64,000 nt of DNA from Ophiura sarsii (GCA_035610835.1 CM069452.1:7211109-7275108); one strand, 5' to 3'. Counted from the first letter of the stretch, positions 30,450 to 43,230 are shown. Numbers and translations are program-made. Notes: generated from the letters alone by a model not told the origin.

Positions 30450-32100
30450 TAGATCAGAGAATCCAAATTTGGTTTCAATTTTGACCAAAAATGTTTAATT
30501 TTTGAGAAAATCATGAAATTCACTTTTTTGACCCATTTTTTTGTTGTTGACAAAGCTAACAAAAATCATTTTGAGTAAAAAATGCCCAAATCCCTAGACG
30601 ATGATGTAAAGACACTAACTTGGGTTGTAATTTTTTACAGGGCCTAAAAACAACAGAGGTTTGATTGGCGTAACATAGAAGAAAAAAATAGGGTACGGTA
30701 GGTAGGTCGGATTTTTTAAAAATTTTAAATCTATAAAACGTCTTATGAAATTTTATATACCAGCACACATACAGGGTGACCCAGAAAATGTTGAACCCAA
30801 AAATCACAAACTTAAAAAAATAAAAAATAAATAAGGAATTCTGTTTTCATCAGTTATGTGAACAATTTATTCAGCTTTCTGGAGAACTTTAGATCATGTA
30901 AATTGGCCTTACCAAACTAAAGATACACTTGATTGTGTGACAAGGGGTGTTTTCGCCCTTTTGTAAAAGTGAAAAAATTGTAACTTGGTTCAGATATGAA
31001 ACTTAATTCTGTTCCAAGTACGGTGAGTTAAGTAATCTTATCTTTTGATCTGTATTTATCAAATTAACATTTTCAAATGAAGTCAAGGGGACTTCAGTAA
31101 TTGTTTTCAAAGTCTCTTATATAATAATATTATTGATTTACATAATAAATGAATATTGATGAGATACTGTGCAGAATAATTTATAAAGTTCATTGCAACG
31201 GGTACAACAATGCACTTTTGTAAGAAAATAGTCGTGCAATGAACTTTATAAATTATTCTGCACAGTATCTCATCAATATTCATTTATTATGTAAATCGAT
31301 ATTATTATTATATAAGAGACTTTGAAAACAAAAAACTGAAGTCCCCTTGACTTCATTTGAAAATGTTAATTTGATAAATACAGATCAAAAGAAAAGATTA
31401 CTTAACTCACCGTACTTAGAACAGAATTAAGTTTCATATCGGAACCTAGTCACAATTTTTTCACTTTCACAAAAGGGCGAAAACACCCCTGTCACACAAT
31501 CAAGTGTATCTTTAGTTTGGAAAGGCCAATTTACATGATCTAAAGTTCTCCAGAAAGCTGAATACATTGTTTACATAACTATTGAAAACGGAATGCCATA
31601 TTTATTTATTTTAATTTTTAATTTTAAGTTTGTGATTTTTGGGTTCAACATTTTCTGGGTCACCCTGTATACCTACCATACAGACATAAACAAATGTTTT
31701 TTGGGTGGTTTTTTTCCTTTTCTCACACACAAAAAAAATGTTTTGGGTTGGCGGTAAAAATAGGGTCGGTCGGGTTACGCCAATCAAAATTTTTTTTATT
31801 TTAGGCCTAATCTAATGTTTTTTGAAATTTTGACAAAAAAGTGGAAAAAAAAATCGAAAAACTTTTTTTTTGTGGCACTTTTTTAAGTGAAAATTTCCAA
31901 AAATATTAGATTAGGTTAAAAACAACAACACCTAAGTCAGTGTCTTTACATTATCTAGTGATTTGGCCATTTTGAACTCAAAATTATTTTTGTTAGCTTT
32001 GTCCAACAAAAGTGGGTAAAAAAAGTGATTTGTTGTGATTTTCTCTAAATTTCAACATATTTGGTCAAAATGTATGCCAAATTTGGATTCTCTGAAAAAT
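30450..32100. repeat. Outer palindrome interrupted by a mariner-like foldback
   Basis: GAGAATCCAAATTTGG near 30455 is mirrored by CCAAATTTGGATTCTC near 32080. TTGTTAGCTTTG/CAAAGCTAACAA, TGTAAAGACACT/AGTGTCTTTACA and TTGATTGGCGTAAC/GTTACGCCAATC also pair across the centre. Arms of about 250-300 bp are more diverged than the inner element. Confidence 0.75.
30772..31667. mobile_element. Mariner-like foldback, 896 bp
   Basis: CAGGGTGACCCAGAAAATGT at the left and its exact complement at the right, flanked by TA on both sides (30770-30771, 31668-31669). The two halves are inverted copies meeting near 31215, with arms of about 430 bp at high identity. TA duplication and CAGGGTG.CCC ends are typical of Tc1/mariner-derived MITEs. 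Confidence 0.85.
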
Positions 32101-32414
32101 GTGGAATTTTGTGTACATTTGAGTCATAGTTCAATAATTACAGCACTAACAAAATTCCCAAAAAAACTTCATTATGTGCCCCCTTGATTATACATGGTTA
32201 AAAAAGGAGTCTGAGGGGGATGTGCCCCGCCCCCCTCAGAATTGGATTTATTTTCAATTTTCAAACCCATTTGGTGTGCTTTGGCGTGTACTTTAGACCA
32301 ATATTGTATTGTAAAGCAATCCCTTTCCCCCATTTCTTCTCTTTTTTCCCCCTTCTACTTTTTTTCTTTTTTTGTAAAAAAGTAAGGTGCCATGGCCGCC
32401 CCTAGTTGCGACAC

Positions 32415-32585
32415 GCGTGGGTAACCCCATCTGATGGAGTCACCCATGCAGTAACCATCAGATGGAGTCACCCATGCAGGTAACCCAATTTGATGGAGTC
32501 ACACATGCAGGTTTGAACCGGGCGGGATTTAATGGAGTTACCAATGCAGGTAACCCCATCTGATAAAGTCACCCATGAAGGTACC
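32415..32585. repeat. Short tandem repeat, units of about 33 bp
   Basis: Units of the type GATGGAGTCACCCATGCAGG then TAACCCCATCT repeat about five times with variation. A Harbinger-like right end (AAAGAAAATGACAGCCCTCT) follows near 32645. Confidence 0.65.
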
Positions 32586-34013
32586 CCTTAATTTAGTGTC
32601 AAAAAAATATGACAACCCCAGGATATTTGGTACCCCCTCTACCAAAGAAAATGACAGCCCTCTGATGATGTTAGTTGCGAGGACCTTTTGGTCAAAGGAA
32701 ATAAACAAAAACTCAATTGATAAATTACATTATTTTGGAGTTTTATTACAAGATTTATACATTTAACAATACAAGTACCGCAATAAAATTATTAAATTAC
32801 CCTTGGCCTATAACATTGTGTTTAATATTTCAAAAATATCATGCTCTTTCATGTCAAAGTGAAATGTCCTGGGGCAGGCAACCGAAATAATTTCATGCAA
32901 GTAACACTTGTATGGGATAAGCCGTGTGTTTTTACCTTTTGGTTATGTATTCAATAATTCAATCATCAAAGTTAGATATCAATGTTACGGTATGATAAAA
33001 TTAATTAATTAATTCACTTTCTTATCCATCCCTTTGGTCCAAAATATTAATTGATAAATTAAATGTCCTTGTTTATATTAATTAATCATGACCAAAATTA
33101 TTTCAAAGCAATGCCCACTATGTACTTCGCAGTAATGTCAGAGCATATTAGTTAGTTTGATGCAGCATTTACACACTATTGATGTAATACGTCTTTGATT
33201 GCATGGGTATTGCAAGCGCATTAAAGTCACATGCACAATAATGAGATGCAATCAGCGGAATAAGCTCAAACATCACTGCACAGAGATGAGTTAAATATCA
33301 GTACCCTTCAATTTTTACCTACATGTACCACAAATATGTTTCTTGCAATCTGGTGGCAACAAGGTTTACAATATCAGGGTTCGTTCATCTTAAACTTACA
33401 AAAAAAACTAATGGATATGTCTGATGTATTTAATAGTGGGTTAATCAATTCATATCACTATTGATATATTTGATTTTTCAACCAAAACTACCACAGCAAA
33501 TACTTGTTGCTGATTGTTTGATTTTATATTGCACTTTGTAGGCTATTCGTACTATTCTAAATACAGTTTATGTACATTTGTAAAACAATGTACAACTACT
33601 TTCAAATGTGCACATAGACTATCACGGTCACCTTGACTTTCATGGTGAGATAATAAACACATTTTCAAAATTTCAATCAAATTGGATAACCTGTTTGTTG
33701 TTGAAAAAGCAGCGATTTTGTTACATATATATTGTAAAACCAGAAATATACGAGTGCATTTAAACTTTGTGAGGAACACTTACACGCGAAAATGTCATGC
33801 TGCAAATATTTCCAATCTACCTTGGAGCAGTGCTTTGCAAAGTTACACAATGTTTACACAAAGTTTACATTCACAAAATGTTCACGCCGTGAATTAGGCC
33901 AGTGTTGCTGATTCATAAAAATTTCAAACTCGTGAACATTACAGTATCCAATGAAGTTGAATTGGAGGATGAAGCTAACAATCGGATTAAGCATACCTTT
34001 TAAAAATGTAAAT
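32586..34013. other. No gene recognised
   Basis: AT-rich sequence with no coding or RNA signal. Small frames are not family-like. Confidence 0.45.
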
Positions 34014-34017
34014 TTAA

Positions 34018-34575
34018 AGGTGTATGTTCCAATCACTAGGTTTTTTTTTAACATCAACATATTTTGATACTGTAAAATACTATAATTCGGCGAATAATTT
34101 ATTTCGCAAATATAAAAATTACAGCTATTTGTGACTGTGGAAATTTTACTGTTACTTTCAATGCAAAATTGTCATTTTTTCAGGTATTTAATTTCGCGAA
34201 TCCATATACCTCACTAAATTTGCGAAATTAAATCCCTTGCAAAATTAAGTGGTTTTACACAGTATTAGAAGAAACACCATATTTGTTCATTAATTGTTTA
34301 TTTCTGTAAAATGTTTGGAGTGAGAAATTTTCCATTTAGACGTTATAGGCCAAAATGTGGTGAATTACTGCCAAAGGTAGTTAGCCATCCAGCCAGTTTA
34401 TGTACTACTCAATGGGCAAATTTCATGTCACCTTGTGTTTCTAAAATAAGAACCATTAGAGTAATGCAACTCAAACTTTGGATGATGACTATTTTAAGAA
34501 TTACCCTTCATGTAGAACAGAAAACATCAAGTTGAAAATCAGGCCAGCAATCTTAATACAGTCTACCTGGTACCT
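34018..34575. mobile_element. TTAA MITE (family C) with nested TA-flanked MITE (family D)
   Basis: Outer ends are AGGTGTATGTTCC and CAGTCTACCTGGTACCT, bounded by TTAA (34014-34017, 34576-34579). The body matches 57437-57788 in inverse orientation. Within it, 34068-34264 is a separate element with ends TACTGTAAAA and TTTTACACAGTA; related copies of that inner element lie near 35797-35962 and 49622-49779. Confidence 0.65.
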
Positions 34576-35190
34576 TTAATATTATTTATATACTAATTCC
34601 AGGTCCAAAAGAAATCGCTGGAAATAGTTCACTTTTTACACCCCCAACCATGCATCAAGTCTTTGATGGAATAAAGTTAATCATATAATTACAAGGAAGT
34701 ACTTTATTATACCGTGTAATTGATGCATGCCTGGAACAAAGTACACTTTATTCATATTCATATGATCTTTACCAGGGGTTCTCAACATTATTTAATGGCG
34801 CGTCACAATTATGAGATACAATGTATGATGAAGCGCCAAATGCACCCATTTTATTTTTTGTTTCTTTATATTTTTGAGGAGTCAAAGCACTAACCACCAT
34901 TGCTCCAAGCACCACATTTGCCAGTTGAGAAGCCCTGATCTACACATTGTCTTTCAAATATTCATTTAATAAAACTTTCATCCTTCATTTAACTAATTAA
35001 TATCATAATGGTAGGTAACTATAAATAACTGTACCTTAACATTCATCTAGAAACATTAATGTGTTAACCCAGCCAGTTAGACCGTGTGTCATATCACAAA
35101 TTCAGGATAAAACAATGTAGTATGTTTGGGTGTACTTTTAGGCTTCAGACAGAGTTATTATCAGTGTATTGAATATTATACATCAATGTA

Positions 35191-35407
35191 GGGTAAAGTC
35201 GCCAGTTTTCGGTCAGCGCCTATATTCGGTCACTTCGCTCAAATCGTGTAATGAAAAGGACCTGGTTGTTATATAAACTGATGGCTAAAAAACCGCCGCA
35301 TACTTGATGCCCGGTATTGCTTTTAAAATGGCGACGACCGATGTTATTACATGATTTTGGCCAAGTGACCGAAAATAGGTTGCTGACCGAAAACTGGCGA
35401 CTTTACC
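35191..35407. mobile_element. Mariner-like foldback, 217 bp
   Basis: GGGTAAAGTCGCCAGTTTTC and its complement are flanked by TA (35189-35190, 35408-35409). Inverted similarity continues as GGTCAGC/GCTGACC. Confidence 0.85.
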
Positions 35408-35796
35408 TACCTGGATAGGTAATATACAAAATATTATAGACATAGACGATTAACCGATTGTTATTCCGTTGTATTTGATACACTCACACTGAGTTAGGTC
35501 ATTTTAGTCAAAATAATTTGACCATTGAGGCAGTCTAATTTTGTTTTAAAATATCTTTTTACATTAAACAAGCTATGTTTATTTTCATGAGATAAAAGAA
35601 AACATTGCACTAAATCATCTTTGAAGGGTGCAATATTGCTCACGCAAAAAAACATTCCAAAATTCAGTGTCAGAAGTTCAACAAAGGTTGCACGAATCCA
35701 TTCAATTTTTGCAAGCATGCGAATTTTCCACTATTGAAATAGTTTGTTTCACAGTTTGTCTTTCAAAAATCTCATTGGATTCTCGCAACTACAATC

Positions 35797-35962
35797 AATG
35801 TACTGTAAATAATTTTGCGAGGGATTTCATTTTGCGAAATTTGCAAAATTAAATACCAGAAAACTGACAATTCTGCATTGGAAGTAACAGTAAAATTTTG
35901 AGATTCGCAAAATAAAATGCCCGCAAAAATAGCAGTAATTTTAAATTCGTAAAATTATAGTT
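35797..35962. mobile_element. Family D MITE copy
   Basis: Contains the family D phrases AATTTTGCGAGGGATTTCATT, CAGAAAACTGACAATTCTGC and AAGTAACAGTAAAATT, matching 34068-34264 and 49622-49779. Ends are eroded. Confidence 0.55.
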
Positions 35963-36672
35963 TTTTTTATACTGGCAAGAATCTTTGCGAGAATGGATTC
36001 TTGTCAAATTTCTGACACTGGTTTTGTATGTGGTTTCCATCAGGCTAGTTGTTGGATAAGATGAAAAATAATGAAATGTTGCTGATATATGAATTATGGG
36101 CTGAAGAGTTTTGTAGTAGTACACAGAAGGTGGCATGTATTTGATGGGTGTTGGGCTTCCTATGGTGCTTACTTCTCTGAACCAATTTAAATTGGCAGAG
36201 AAACCATTTTCCAGGCCCAGTCTATTTTTAGGAACCCTTGATGGCATCATCATTTGGTTTCATACAATTGCATGTATTGCCTAAAATGATTCTGGATGCT
36301 CATTTTCAAATATTTAAATGCTTTTTGGTGTTATAAGTTACTGACAATTAGGCAGGACTACCCTGGTACTGTTTGAAGGACACTTGGACAGCTATCTCCA
36401 TGTTCATTGGTAATAAATATAACATCCAGCTTTCCATTTCCATGTACAGTATGGTACATGAACTTCCCAAACACACTGCATAGTTGAAGCATGTAGACTG
36501 ATAAAACACTGCATAGTTGTTTACAACATTGGTAAAAGATTACAATTTGAAATATTGAATTAAGTGCTGGTGAACCAGGCTGATTACATAGGGAGTGCGG
36601 TGCTCTTGTGCAGCCCAGATTTCCATTTTCCAGCCAGTCTATGCAGCATTCAAGTTTGTACAATGTCCGCTA

Positions 36673-38008
36673 TTAATCATTTTTCTTATCGCCATCCCCA
36701 CCTCCTGCTGACACTTCTTTAGACGTGCTTCCATTTAAAGAAAAGGGACACTTTCCTGCAGAACCATTACTTGTCTTGTCTTCACTATCCTATTTGAGAG
36801 AAAATAAAAACAAATTTAATAGAATTAATAGATATTAAAACACAAACACATTTATATTTACTGAAAATCATGAAATCTCATTCTCAATTCTTCAACAGAA
36901 GTAATTTTGCTGCCTTTGAGTCTGAAAATGCTCTTGATTCTTTTTCTTATCACCACAAGCAATGTTTTATTGTAGTTCTAGTAGGTTTGATTTTATCAAG
37001 GTTTGATTTGAGAACATTTAAAATGACAATACATAAATAAATGGGTAAATTTCGGGATTGTTTGATAAGTCCAGCAGTAAGCACAATATTGCAGACAGTC
37101 AGTCACAGTACTTACTTTGAAATTAATGAAATTGGAAGTACCATATTCTCTGATAAACGCCCCCCCCCCCCCCCCACACTAGATTTTGTGATGGAAATAA
37201 CCCTCAAATAACCCCCCCCCCCCCCCCATACAAATTTGATAGAATTATGTGAAGGTCACCTTTCTTGTCGGTGGCGTAGCCAGAAGGGTGATCCCCCCCT
37301 AATATTTGAGTCGTGTTGGTTGAGATTGGTCGGTAAGCAAGCTCAATTTCTCGCGGCGGTTTGGGGGGGGGGGGGGACAAGATTTGTTCGATGAACGGGG
37401 TTACTTTAACTTAAGTATAATCAAAACAAATAATTGTAGATCATACATGTAGCATCACCTGGTGCACTGTTGCTGTTTTGGAATGTAGTGCATTACAAGA
37501 CGAGCACTCAGATCATGACGCTATGATCCACAATTATTTGATTTGAATACTATGTACTTGTAATGTACGTATGCCAATCAAAGGTAGTACATTGGATTAT
37601 GTGCAGTAGCACGGATCGTATTAGGGGTAAATGTATGTATTTTAAGTTGACTATTAAATGCCCCCTCGACGCGCCGAACTGCTCAGCTTCAAGATAACGC
37701 TGTTTTACAAGTTACGTGTTTACACTTGTCATGCTTGTTGTATGCAGTTGTCACAGAAAAAACTTAAAAAGTGCTGACGCTGACTACAAGTTACAAACCT
37801 CTTCTTTTATTTCACTCGATTTGCCTTCTGCTCCATCACTATCTGCATCTGTGGTTGTGTCGCCATCTTTCACAATTCCATAGCCTTTCATTCTTACATT
37901 AAACCATTTTTGTGCTTTTTCTGGCAAATATGGCATGATCAGGGGTTGCAGAAATCGATGGAAAATCCATAGGAAGAGAGGTATCACAATGCACGGAATG
38001 CAGACCAT
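36673..38008 (-). CDS. C18orf32: C18orf32 / UPF0729 family small membrane protein, two exons
   Basis: Exon 1 (38008-37799, 70 codons) encodes MVCIPCIVIPLFLWIFHRFL, the family's conserved N-terminus: a Cys-x-x-Pro-Cys start followed by one hydrophobic segment at about 5-20. Its donor is GAG|GTTTGT at 37798. Exon 2 (36789-36673) follows acceptor CTCTCAAATAG and encodes a Gly/Ser-rich acidic tail with CPFSLNG, ending in the basic-acidic DKKND and TAA. Both boundaries are phase 0. The total is 108 residues, longer than the roughly 76 of mammals because the tail is extended. The vertebrate protein localises to ER/lipid droplets and its biochemical role is poorly defined. The start has good context (CAACAATGG). 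Confidence 0.87.
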
Positions 38009-38829
38009 TGTTGGTTATGTAAAATAACTTGTATATAAATAAATATTTTTAAGTAAGCTCTGACTCTCTCTCTGTTAGTGTTGCTGTTCTCTGTAGTGTA
38101 AATAATAAGCTTTATATTATAAAATAAGCTTTTTAGTTTAGGCTGGCCTATTTAATTCTTCTAGCTTATAAACTAATTTATTTCTATAGTTCCACAAAGA
38201 GTTGATAATGGAGTTATTCTAATGTTTAAAACAGCAATGCTAAAATCAGAAATCAAATCCTAACTCGTTTACGATGACGTGTTTTATGATATGATTTCAC
38301 TGGAAAATTCTCTTCTCGTCGGCAAATGAAAACAAGGCTGACCTGATCCTGACCTGTGAATCTTCACATGATAGTTTTGAAAGTATTATTTACTGTTTGC
38401 TCTATTTTTGTTCTATTTTCAAAATGTATTAAAATATACGTATCTAAGTAGAAATATATAAGTTTTTTCATTTTACTAATTACTAAAGTCAAAAAGGTAT
38501 TTTAAATGGTTTTGTTTGTACATTATTATAAAATATTTAGAATGAGGGCAAGGTCAGACGAGGTCAAGCGCGTGATTTTGTTAAACGCCATCCACTGGAA
38601 ACCTTCCTGTAGGTGATGTTAATTGATTGGCCAAAAACATGGGATCGATGGAATGAAACTAAATTTGCTTACACTAGTTTCAGGCTTTCAGCTTAACTTC
38701 TGTGTTGAATAACATTTGTTTGGTAAGTTTAAAGGCTTGATGCACATGCTGGAACTTCAAGTACACTATTTCCATAACACGTAATAAATAAAAATAAAAG
38801 CCTAAAAAGGGCAGCCAAAATGTCAGTGT
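38009..38829. other. Upstream region of the C18orf32 homologue
   Basis: No repeat or coding signal. It should hold the minus-strand promoter. A TCTCTCTCTCTGTTAGTG run lies near 38069; no TATA box is in an obvious position. Confidence 0.35.
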
Positions 38830-38975
38830 TGGAGTCGAGTCCTCATCATCCGAGTCCGAGTCCAAGTCCGAGTCCTTGAGGAAAGGACTCGAGTCCGAGT
38901 CCGAGTCTTTGCCAATTTTTATGTCCGAGTCCGAGTCCGAGTCCTCAATATCCGAGTCCGAGTCCGAGTCCTTAT
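38830..38975. repeat. GAGTCC hexanucleotide repeat tract
   Basis: Mostly GAGTCC/GTCCGA units with interruptions (CTCATCATCC, TTTGCCAATT). The minus strand reads as a serine-aspartate repeat, which is a by-product. A second tract is at 41190-41345. Confidence 0.85.
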
Positions 38976-39949
38976 GTATCAAATTCAAGACGCCGTTCAC
39001 CAATATAGGTATATACAAGTAAAATTTCAACATCAACTAGACAAGTTGAGACTGGGCTCAAATTAAAGAGCTCATTCAAACTAAGAAAATTAATTTTGAA
39101 TGAGGTCAATTCAATATTCCGTTGCGGAGATATGATCATTTGAATGTCGTGGAAATTCAGCCAAATAAGTGCGAAAACATGTGTAAAACCTACAGCATCA
39201 GATTTCCAATGAATGTTGTATAAATGGGCTGTTTTGGTATGCAAATGTTACATTTGATAACCTATTTACCCTAAATGTAACTGGTGTGCACCAGCAATTA
39301 ATAAAGGACATGTCACAATTCGAACCGGACAAATTTTCGCACGAAAAATGCGTAAAAACCCGCAATTTGACCGAAAAGAGCCCAATTTAGTATAAAAGCA
39401 CCCAAAATCAAATGAAAACGAGCCCAATTCAATCCTAAATCATCAAAATGAACTAAACAACAGCAAAAGAATGTACATAAAGCAATAATTTAACTGTAAC
39501 ATTCATCTAATCTGTTTGTTAAAGCACAAGACATTGGAAAAACAATTACATTGATTATAAATAACCCTATAAGTCTTTAAAACACCTACAATTGAGAAAG
39601 AAGCCCAATTTAAGTGTAAAGTAGCCCAATTTGATCAAAAGTACCAACAATTTGATTGAAATGTAGCCCAAATTTAACCAAAAAGTACATAATTTGAACA
39701 CACAAAAATCCAATCTGTTTAACACCTAACACTGTATATATAAAAAGATAAACATTAATTCATCTTCATTGAAAATGCACCCAATTTGTGATGCAAAACA
39801 GCCCAATATGAACCTTTTATAAGTATTTTTAGTTTAGTTCGTATAAGTATTTTAAATAAAATTGTATTTTAGTTATAAGTTCCATTTAACTCATATCATG
39901 TTTTATTTTCATTTCAGGAAATGAACTACAGACTGGATGAAGCAAGCTA
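38976..39949. other. No gene; loose repeats of CCCAATTT
   Basis: From about 39350 to 39800 the phrases AGCCCAATTT and ACCCAATTTG recur at irregular intervals of 25-45 bp. Nothing else is identified. Confidence 0.4.
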
Positions 39950-40136
39950 TACTCTGTTTGGCCATCTCGAGACAGTGACGTAACCGCGTATTCTACTAAT
40001 TGCATCACATAACGCGCACGCATACTAGCGGCGCTGGCGTAGAAACACGAGCGTTGAAAGGCGGAAGATACACACGCGTGCGTAAAAGCTGCGCCTGTTC
40101 AGTTACGTCACTGTCTCGAGATGGCCAAACAGAGTA
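39950..40136. mobile_element. TA-flanked MITE (family E) with CRE-like inverted ends
   Basis: TACTCTGTTTGGCCATCTCG and its complement are the ends, with flanking TA (39948-39949, 40137-40138). Inverted similarity continues through GAGACAGTGACGTAAC / GTTACGTCACTGTCTC, giving TGACGTAA at each end. Other copies are at 57037-57208 and 60229-60678. Confidence 0.85.
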
Positions 40137-40144
40137 TACAAATG

Positions 40145-40600
40145 TGTGTTCTAATTTTAAACAGTAATTTGTGATAATAAAGTATAATCGTACAAAAGAA
40201 AATGATTGTATTTTATTATCGCTGACTGACATTGAGTAACGTACGTCCGGTAGTACGCCTTTACCCTAATTTAATCGAGATCATCAATTTGTGATAATAA
40301 AGTATAATCGTACAAAAGAAAATGATTGTATTTTATTATCGTTGACTGACGTTGAGTAACGTACGTCCGGTAGTACGCCTTTACTCTAATTTAATTGAGA
40401 CCAGCAATTTGTGATAATAAAGTATAATCATACAAAAGAAAATGATTGTATTTTATTATCGTGGACTGACGTTGAGTAACGTACGTCCGGTAGTACGCCT
40501 TTACTCTAATTTAATCGAAACCAGCAATTTGTGATAATAAAGTATAATCGTACAAAAGAAAATGATTGTATTTTATTATCGTGGACTGACGTTGAGTAAC
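40145..40600. repeat. 120-bp satellite array ending in assembly gap
   Basis: Almost identical units with an exact 120-bp period run into the N block. Each contains AATTTGTGATAATAAAGTAT and GTACGTCCGGTAGTACGCC. Four units are visible; the true array is probably longer. Confidence 0.9.
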
Positions 40601-40700
40601 NNNNNNNNNNNNNNNNNNNNNNNNNNNNNNNNNNNNNNNNNNNNNNNNNNNNNNNNNNNNNNNNNNNNNNNNNNNNNNNNNNNNNNNNNNNNNNNNNNNN
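40601..40700. other. Assembly gap (100 N)
   Basis: A run of exactly 100 Ns, the conventional placeholder for a gap of unknown size. It falls inside or at the edge of the 120-bp satellite. Confidence 0.98.
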
Positions 40701-41189
40701 GTAGGAGGAAAACGTAAGGTCCCCAAGACGAGAGGCAGCAAGTGTCACAACGCCAGATACTGATCACTACTTAGGTGCCACACATGTAGGAGATGCTTCC
40801 TTGCCCGGATTGGTCTTGTCAATCCTCGGACACATAGAACTTACATTGAAATAAGCATGTCAGTAAAATAAGGCTATGAAAATGAAACAGGGAAGACAAT
40901 TGAATATTTCATTGCTTGACAACACCTGAGTTTTGACCTCATCAATCATCAAAATGTTATATGTTGAATTTAAATAAGATGCTCATTGCGCTTCAGGAAC
41001 ATCAGCATCTAGCACCATTTTGGGGGACAATCTGGCGCGATGTGGCCGCATAATCAACCCCCTCTGCTGAAAATGCGCTCCATGGGGATTTTTTTGCTAG
41101 CGGCGGACTGCGGAATTTATTCCCTCAGCAAAACAAAATTCAGGTAAATTAATGAACATAAAACACCTGAAAAACTCCAATTTTGCCGG

Positions 41190-41345
41190 ACTCGTTGAGG
41201 ACTCGAAGCCGAGTCCTCGAGTCCTGGGGGGTCCGAGTCCGAGTCCGAGTCCGAGTCTTTGAGTACTGGGACCGAGTCCGAGTCCGAGTCTTTGAAAAAA
41301 AGGACTCGAGTCGGACTCGAGTCCGAGTCCGAGTCCCGAGTCCTA
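41190..41345. repeat. GAGTCC hexanucleotide repeat tract, second copy
   Basis: GAGTCC/TCCGAG units interrupted by TTTGAGTACTGGGACC and TTTGAAAAAAAGGACTC. Flanks resemble those of the 38.8 kb tract in inverse orientation (CCTCAACGAGTCC; CCTACAACACTG), suggesting that the tract travels within a dispersed element. Confidence 0.8.
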
Positions 41346-41349
41346 CAAC

Positions 41350-42505
41350 ACTGCAAAATGTAATGATTTTAAATTTAATAATTCAAATATTAATACTAAA
41401 TACTATAAACCTAGAGGCCTACTAGTACTACTGTAGCATGTAGCCTAGGCATAAAATAAAATACCAGAACTGGCAGAAGAAGGTCTCGATATTCGACAAC
41501 ATCAACAGTCTACACACTCATACACTATAGGTAAATTAATAATTGAACAAACAACGCGAACGCGGTACAAAGATGATCGCGCCCGAAATTATCACGCGAA
41601 TGGTTGTGCGCGCTTCAATTCGAGCTGAGACTAATAGTAATATAACTAAATAATAAAAAAGCGGAGGGCACTGGACGGAACCTGCTTCTGGACAGAAGTA
41701 ACGGTATAAACTTGCTCTATGTAACAAACTTCGGCTAAAACTCAAGCTCTATGTGAAACATCCGACGACATAAACAAAGAATTAAAATTTTCAAACTAGA
41801 AAACTCTAATGATGAAGACGTTGACATGTACAAATGTCTGGTTGATAGTTGTGTAAAAGATTGTGTGAAGGCCGGCCGTAACACACAGTTAGATAGTCAT
41901 GACTATAATATCTTGCATTCATATAAAACTTTAGTTATATTAGTCTCAGATTCGAGCAATGTTAATGTATACGCGATACGCTGATTAGTTGTGTTCGTTC
42001 AATTATTAATTTACCTAGGCCCCTATACTAGGTGGGTGACTGGCATGATCATCAAATTTTGAAAATAAAAGTAACTCTTTGAAAATGGAATACATGGAAA
42101 CAAAGTACTTTTCTATAAAAAATGATGGTTCAACTTCAACCATACCTGCAGGCTGTCGCTAACTAGCAAATGTATTCTAACTTTTTGAAAAATCTGTTCT
42201 GAAACTTTTTTGACTTTTTAAGAACAAAATCTGTTCTGAAAACATTTTTTAAAAATGTCTCAGAAATGTCAAAATGTCCACAAAAATGTCTCAGAATCGG
42301 TTTATCAGTATCAGTATTATCACTTTTCAAAAATGTCTCAGAACTGATTTTTTCAAAAATGTCTCAGGATCGGTTTTCACTTTTCAAAATGTCCCGGAAC
42401 TGGTAAAAACATACTATTAGGGTCAAAGTATCCCCATTCGACGGTATTGGTTAATTGATTTGTTTTTTGTTTTTTTGATTGGTTTATTGAAAATACAAAA
42501 TCGCC
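41350..42505. other. No gene recognised
   Basis: AT-rich. From about 42180 to 42410, AAAATGTCTCAGAA-type phrases repeat in a loose tandem manner. No coding signal. Confidence 0.4.
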
Positions 42506-42889
42506 TGGGGGGGGGGGGGGGGGGGGGGCAGTCAAACATAATGGTGTACACATGCGTGACCAAATTTTTTCCAGACACCCCCTTTTTACCTGCAAGCAAA
42601 ATTACCCCCTAAACAAGTTTTTAGCGCGCTTCTTGCAAATTTTGACCCCTAAACAAGTTTTTGCCAGAATATGACCCCTAAACAAGTTTTGTCTATTTAA
42701 AGGGGAACAAAATAAGTTACCCTAAACACGTTCGACCTGTATTTCAAGCCGGGATTTTAAGCCACCCTTTTTCTTGAAAATCAGCGTTTTTGATACCCTT
42801 AACGCGTCACGCGTCCAACACTGAAAAAAACACCCCTTTTTACGCGTTTTTTTGGTCACGCATGTGTACAACATTATGTTTGACTGGCC

Positions 42890-42914
<25 letters not shown>
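42506..42914. repeat. Foldback with poly-G and poly-C ends
   Basis: A run of over 20 Gs then CAGTCAAACATAATGGTGTA at the left mirrors ACATTATGTTTGACTGG followed by a C-run at the right. CATGCGTGACCAAA/TTTGGTCACGCATG also pair. The interior repeats CCCTAAACAAGTTTT. Confidence 0.75.
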
Positions 42915-42920
<6 letters not shown>

Positions 42921-43055
42921 TCGTGGCTTAAAAGCCAAATTGCATTGCACTTACAATATTATAAAAACATTTAAATACATTCAAAGAGATACATTAAAAT
43001 ATAAATATAAAATACTTGACACATTTATATGAAACATGTGATACCAATAACACTC

Positions 43056-43230
43056 TCACGAGATGAACATACACATACCCTCAAACAGCCTTACCCACAC
43101 GTACCCCACCCCACACACCCCACACCAGACCTCTCCCACACACTTTCATAAATTTAACAATAAAAAGATCTGCTCACGAGATGAACATACACATACCCTC
43201 AAACAGCCATACCCACTACCACACCCCCAC
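43056..43230. repeat. Two-unit tandem repeat, about 118 bp
   Basis: CACGAGATGAACATACACAT then ACCCTCAAACAGCC occurs at 43058 and again near 43175, separated by CACACC-rich sequence. Confidence 0.7.

Noticed and set aside
36358..36663. 101-codon minus-strand frame after the C18orf32 stop
   Set aside because: It lies in the presumed 3' UTR, shows no family resemblance, and starts after the gene's stop codon.
38680..39036. 118-codon minus-strand frame with a Ser-Asp repeat protein
   Set aside because: The SD repeats are a translation of the GAGTCC hexanucleotide tract; no start context, exon structure or family supports it.
40506..40767. Frames spanning the N block
   Set aside because: They run through unknown bases and satellite sequence.
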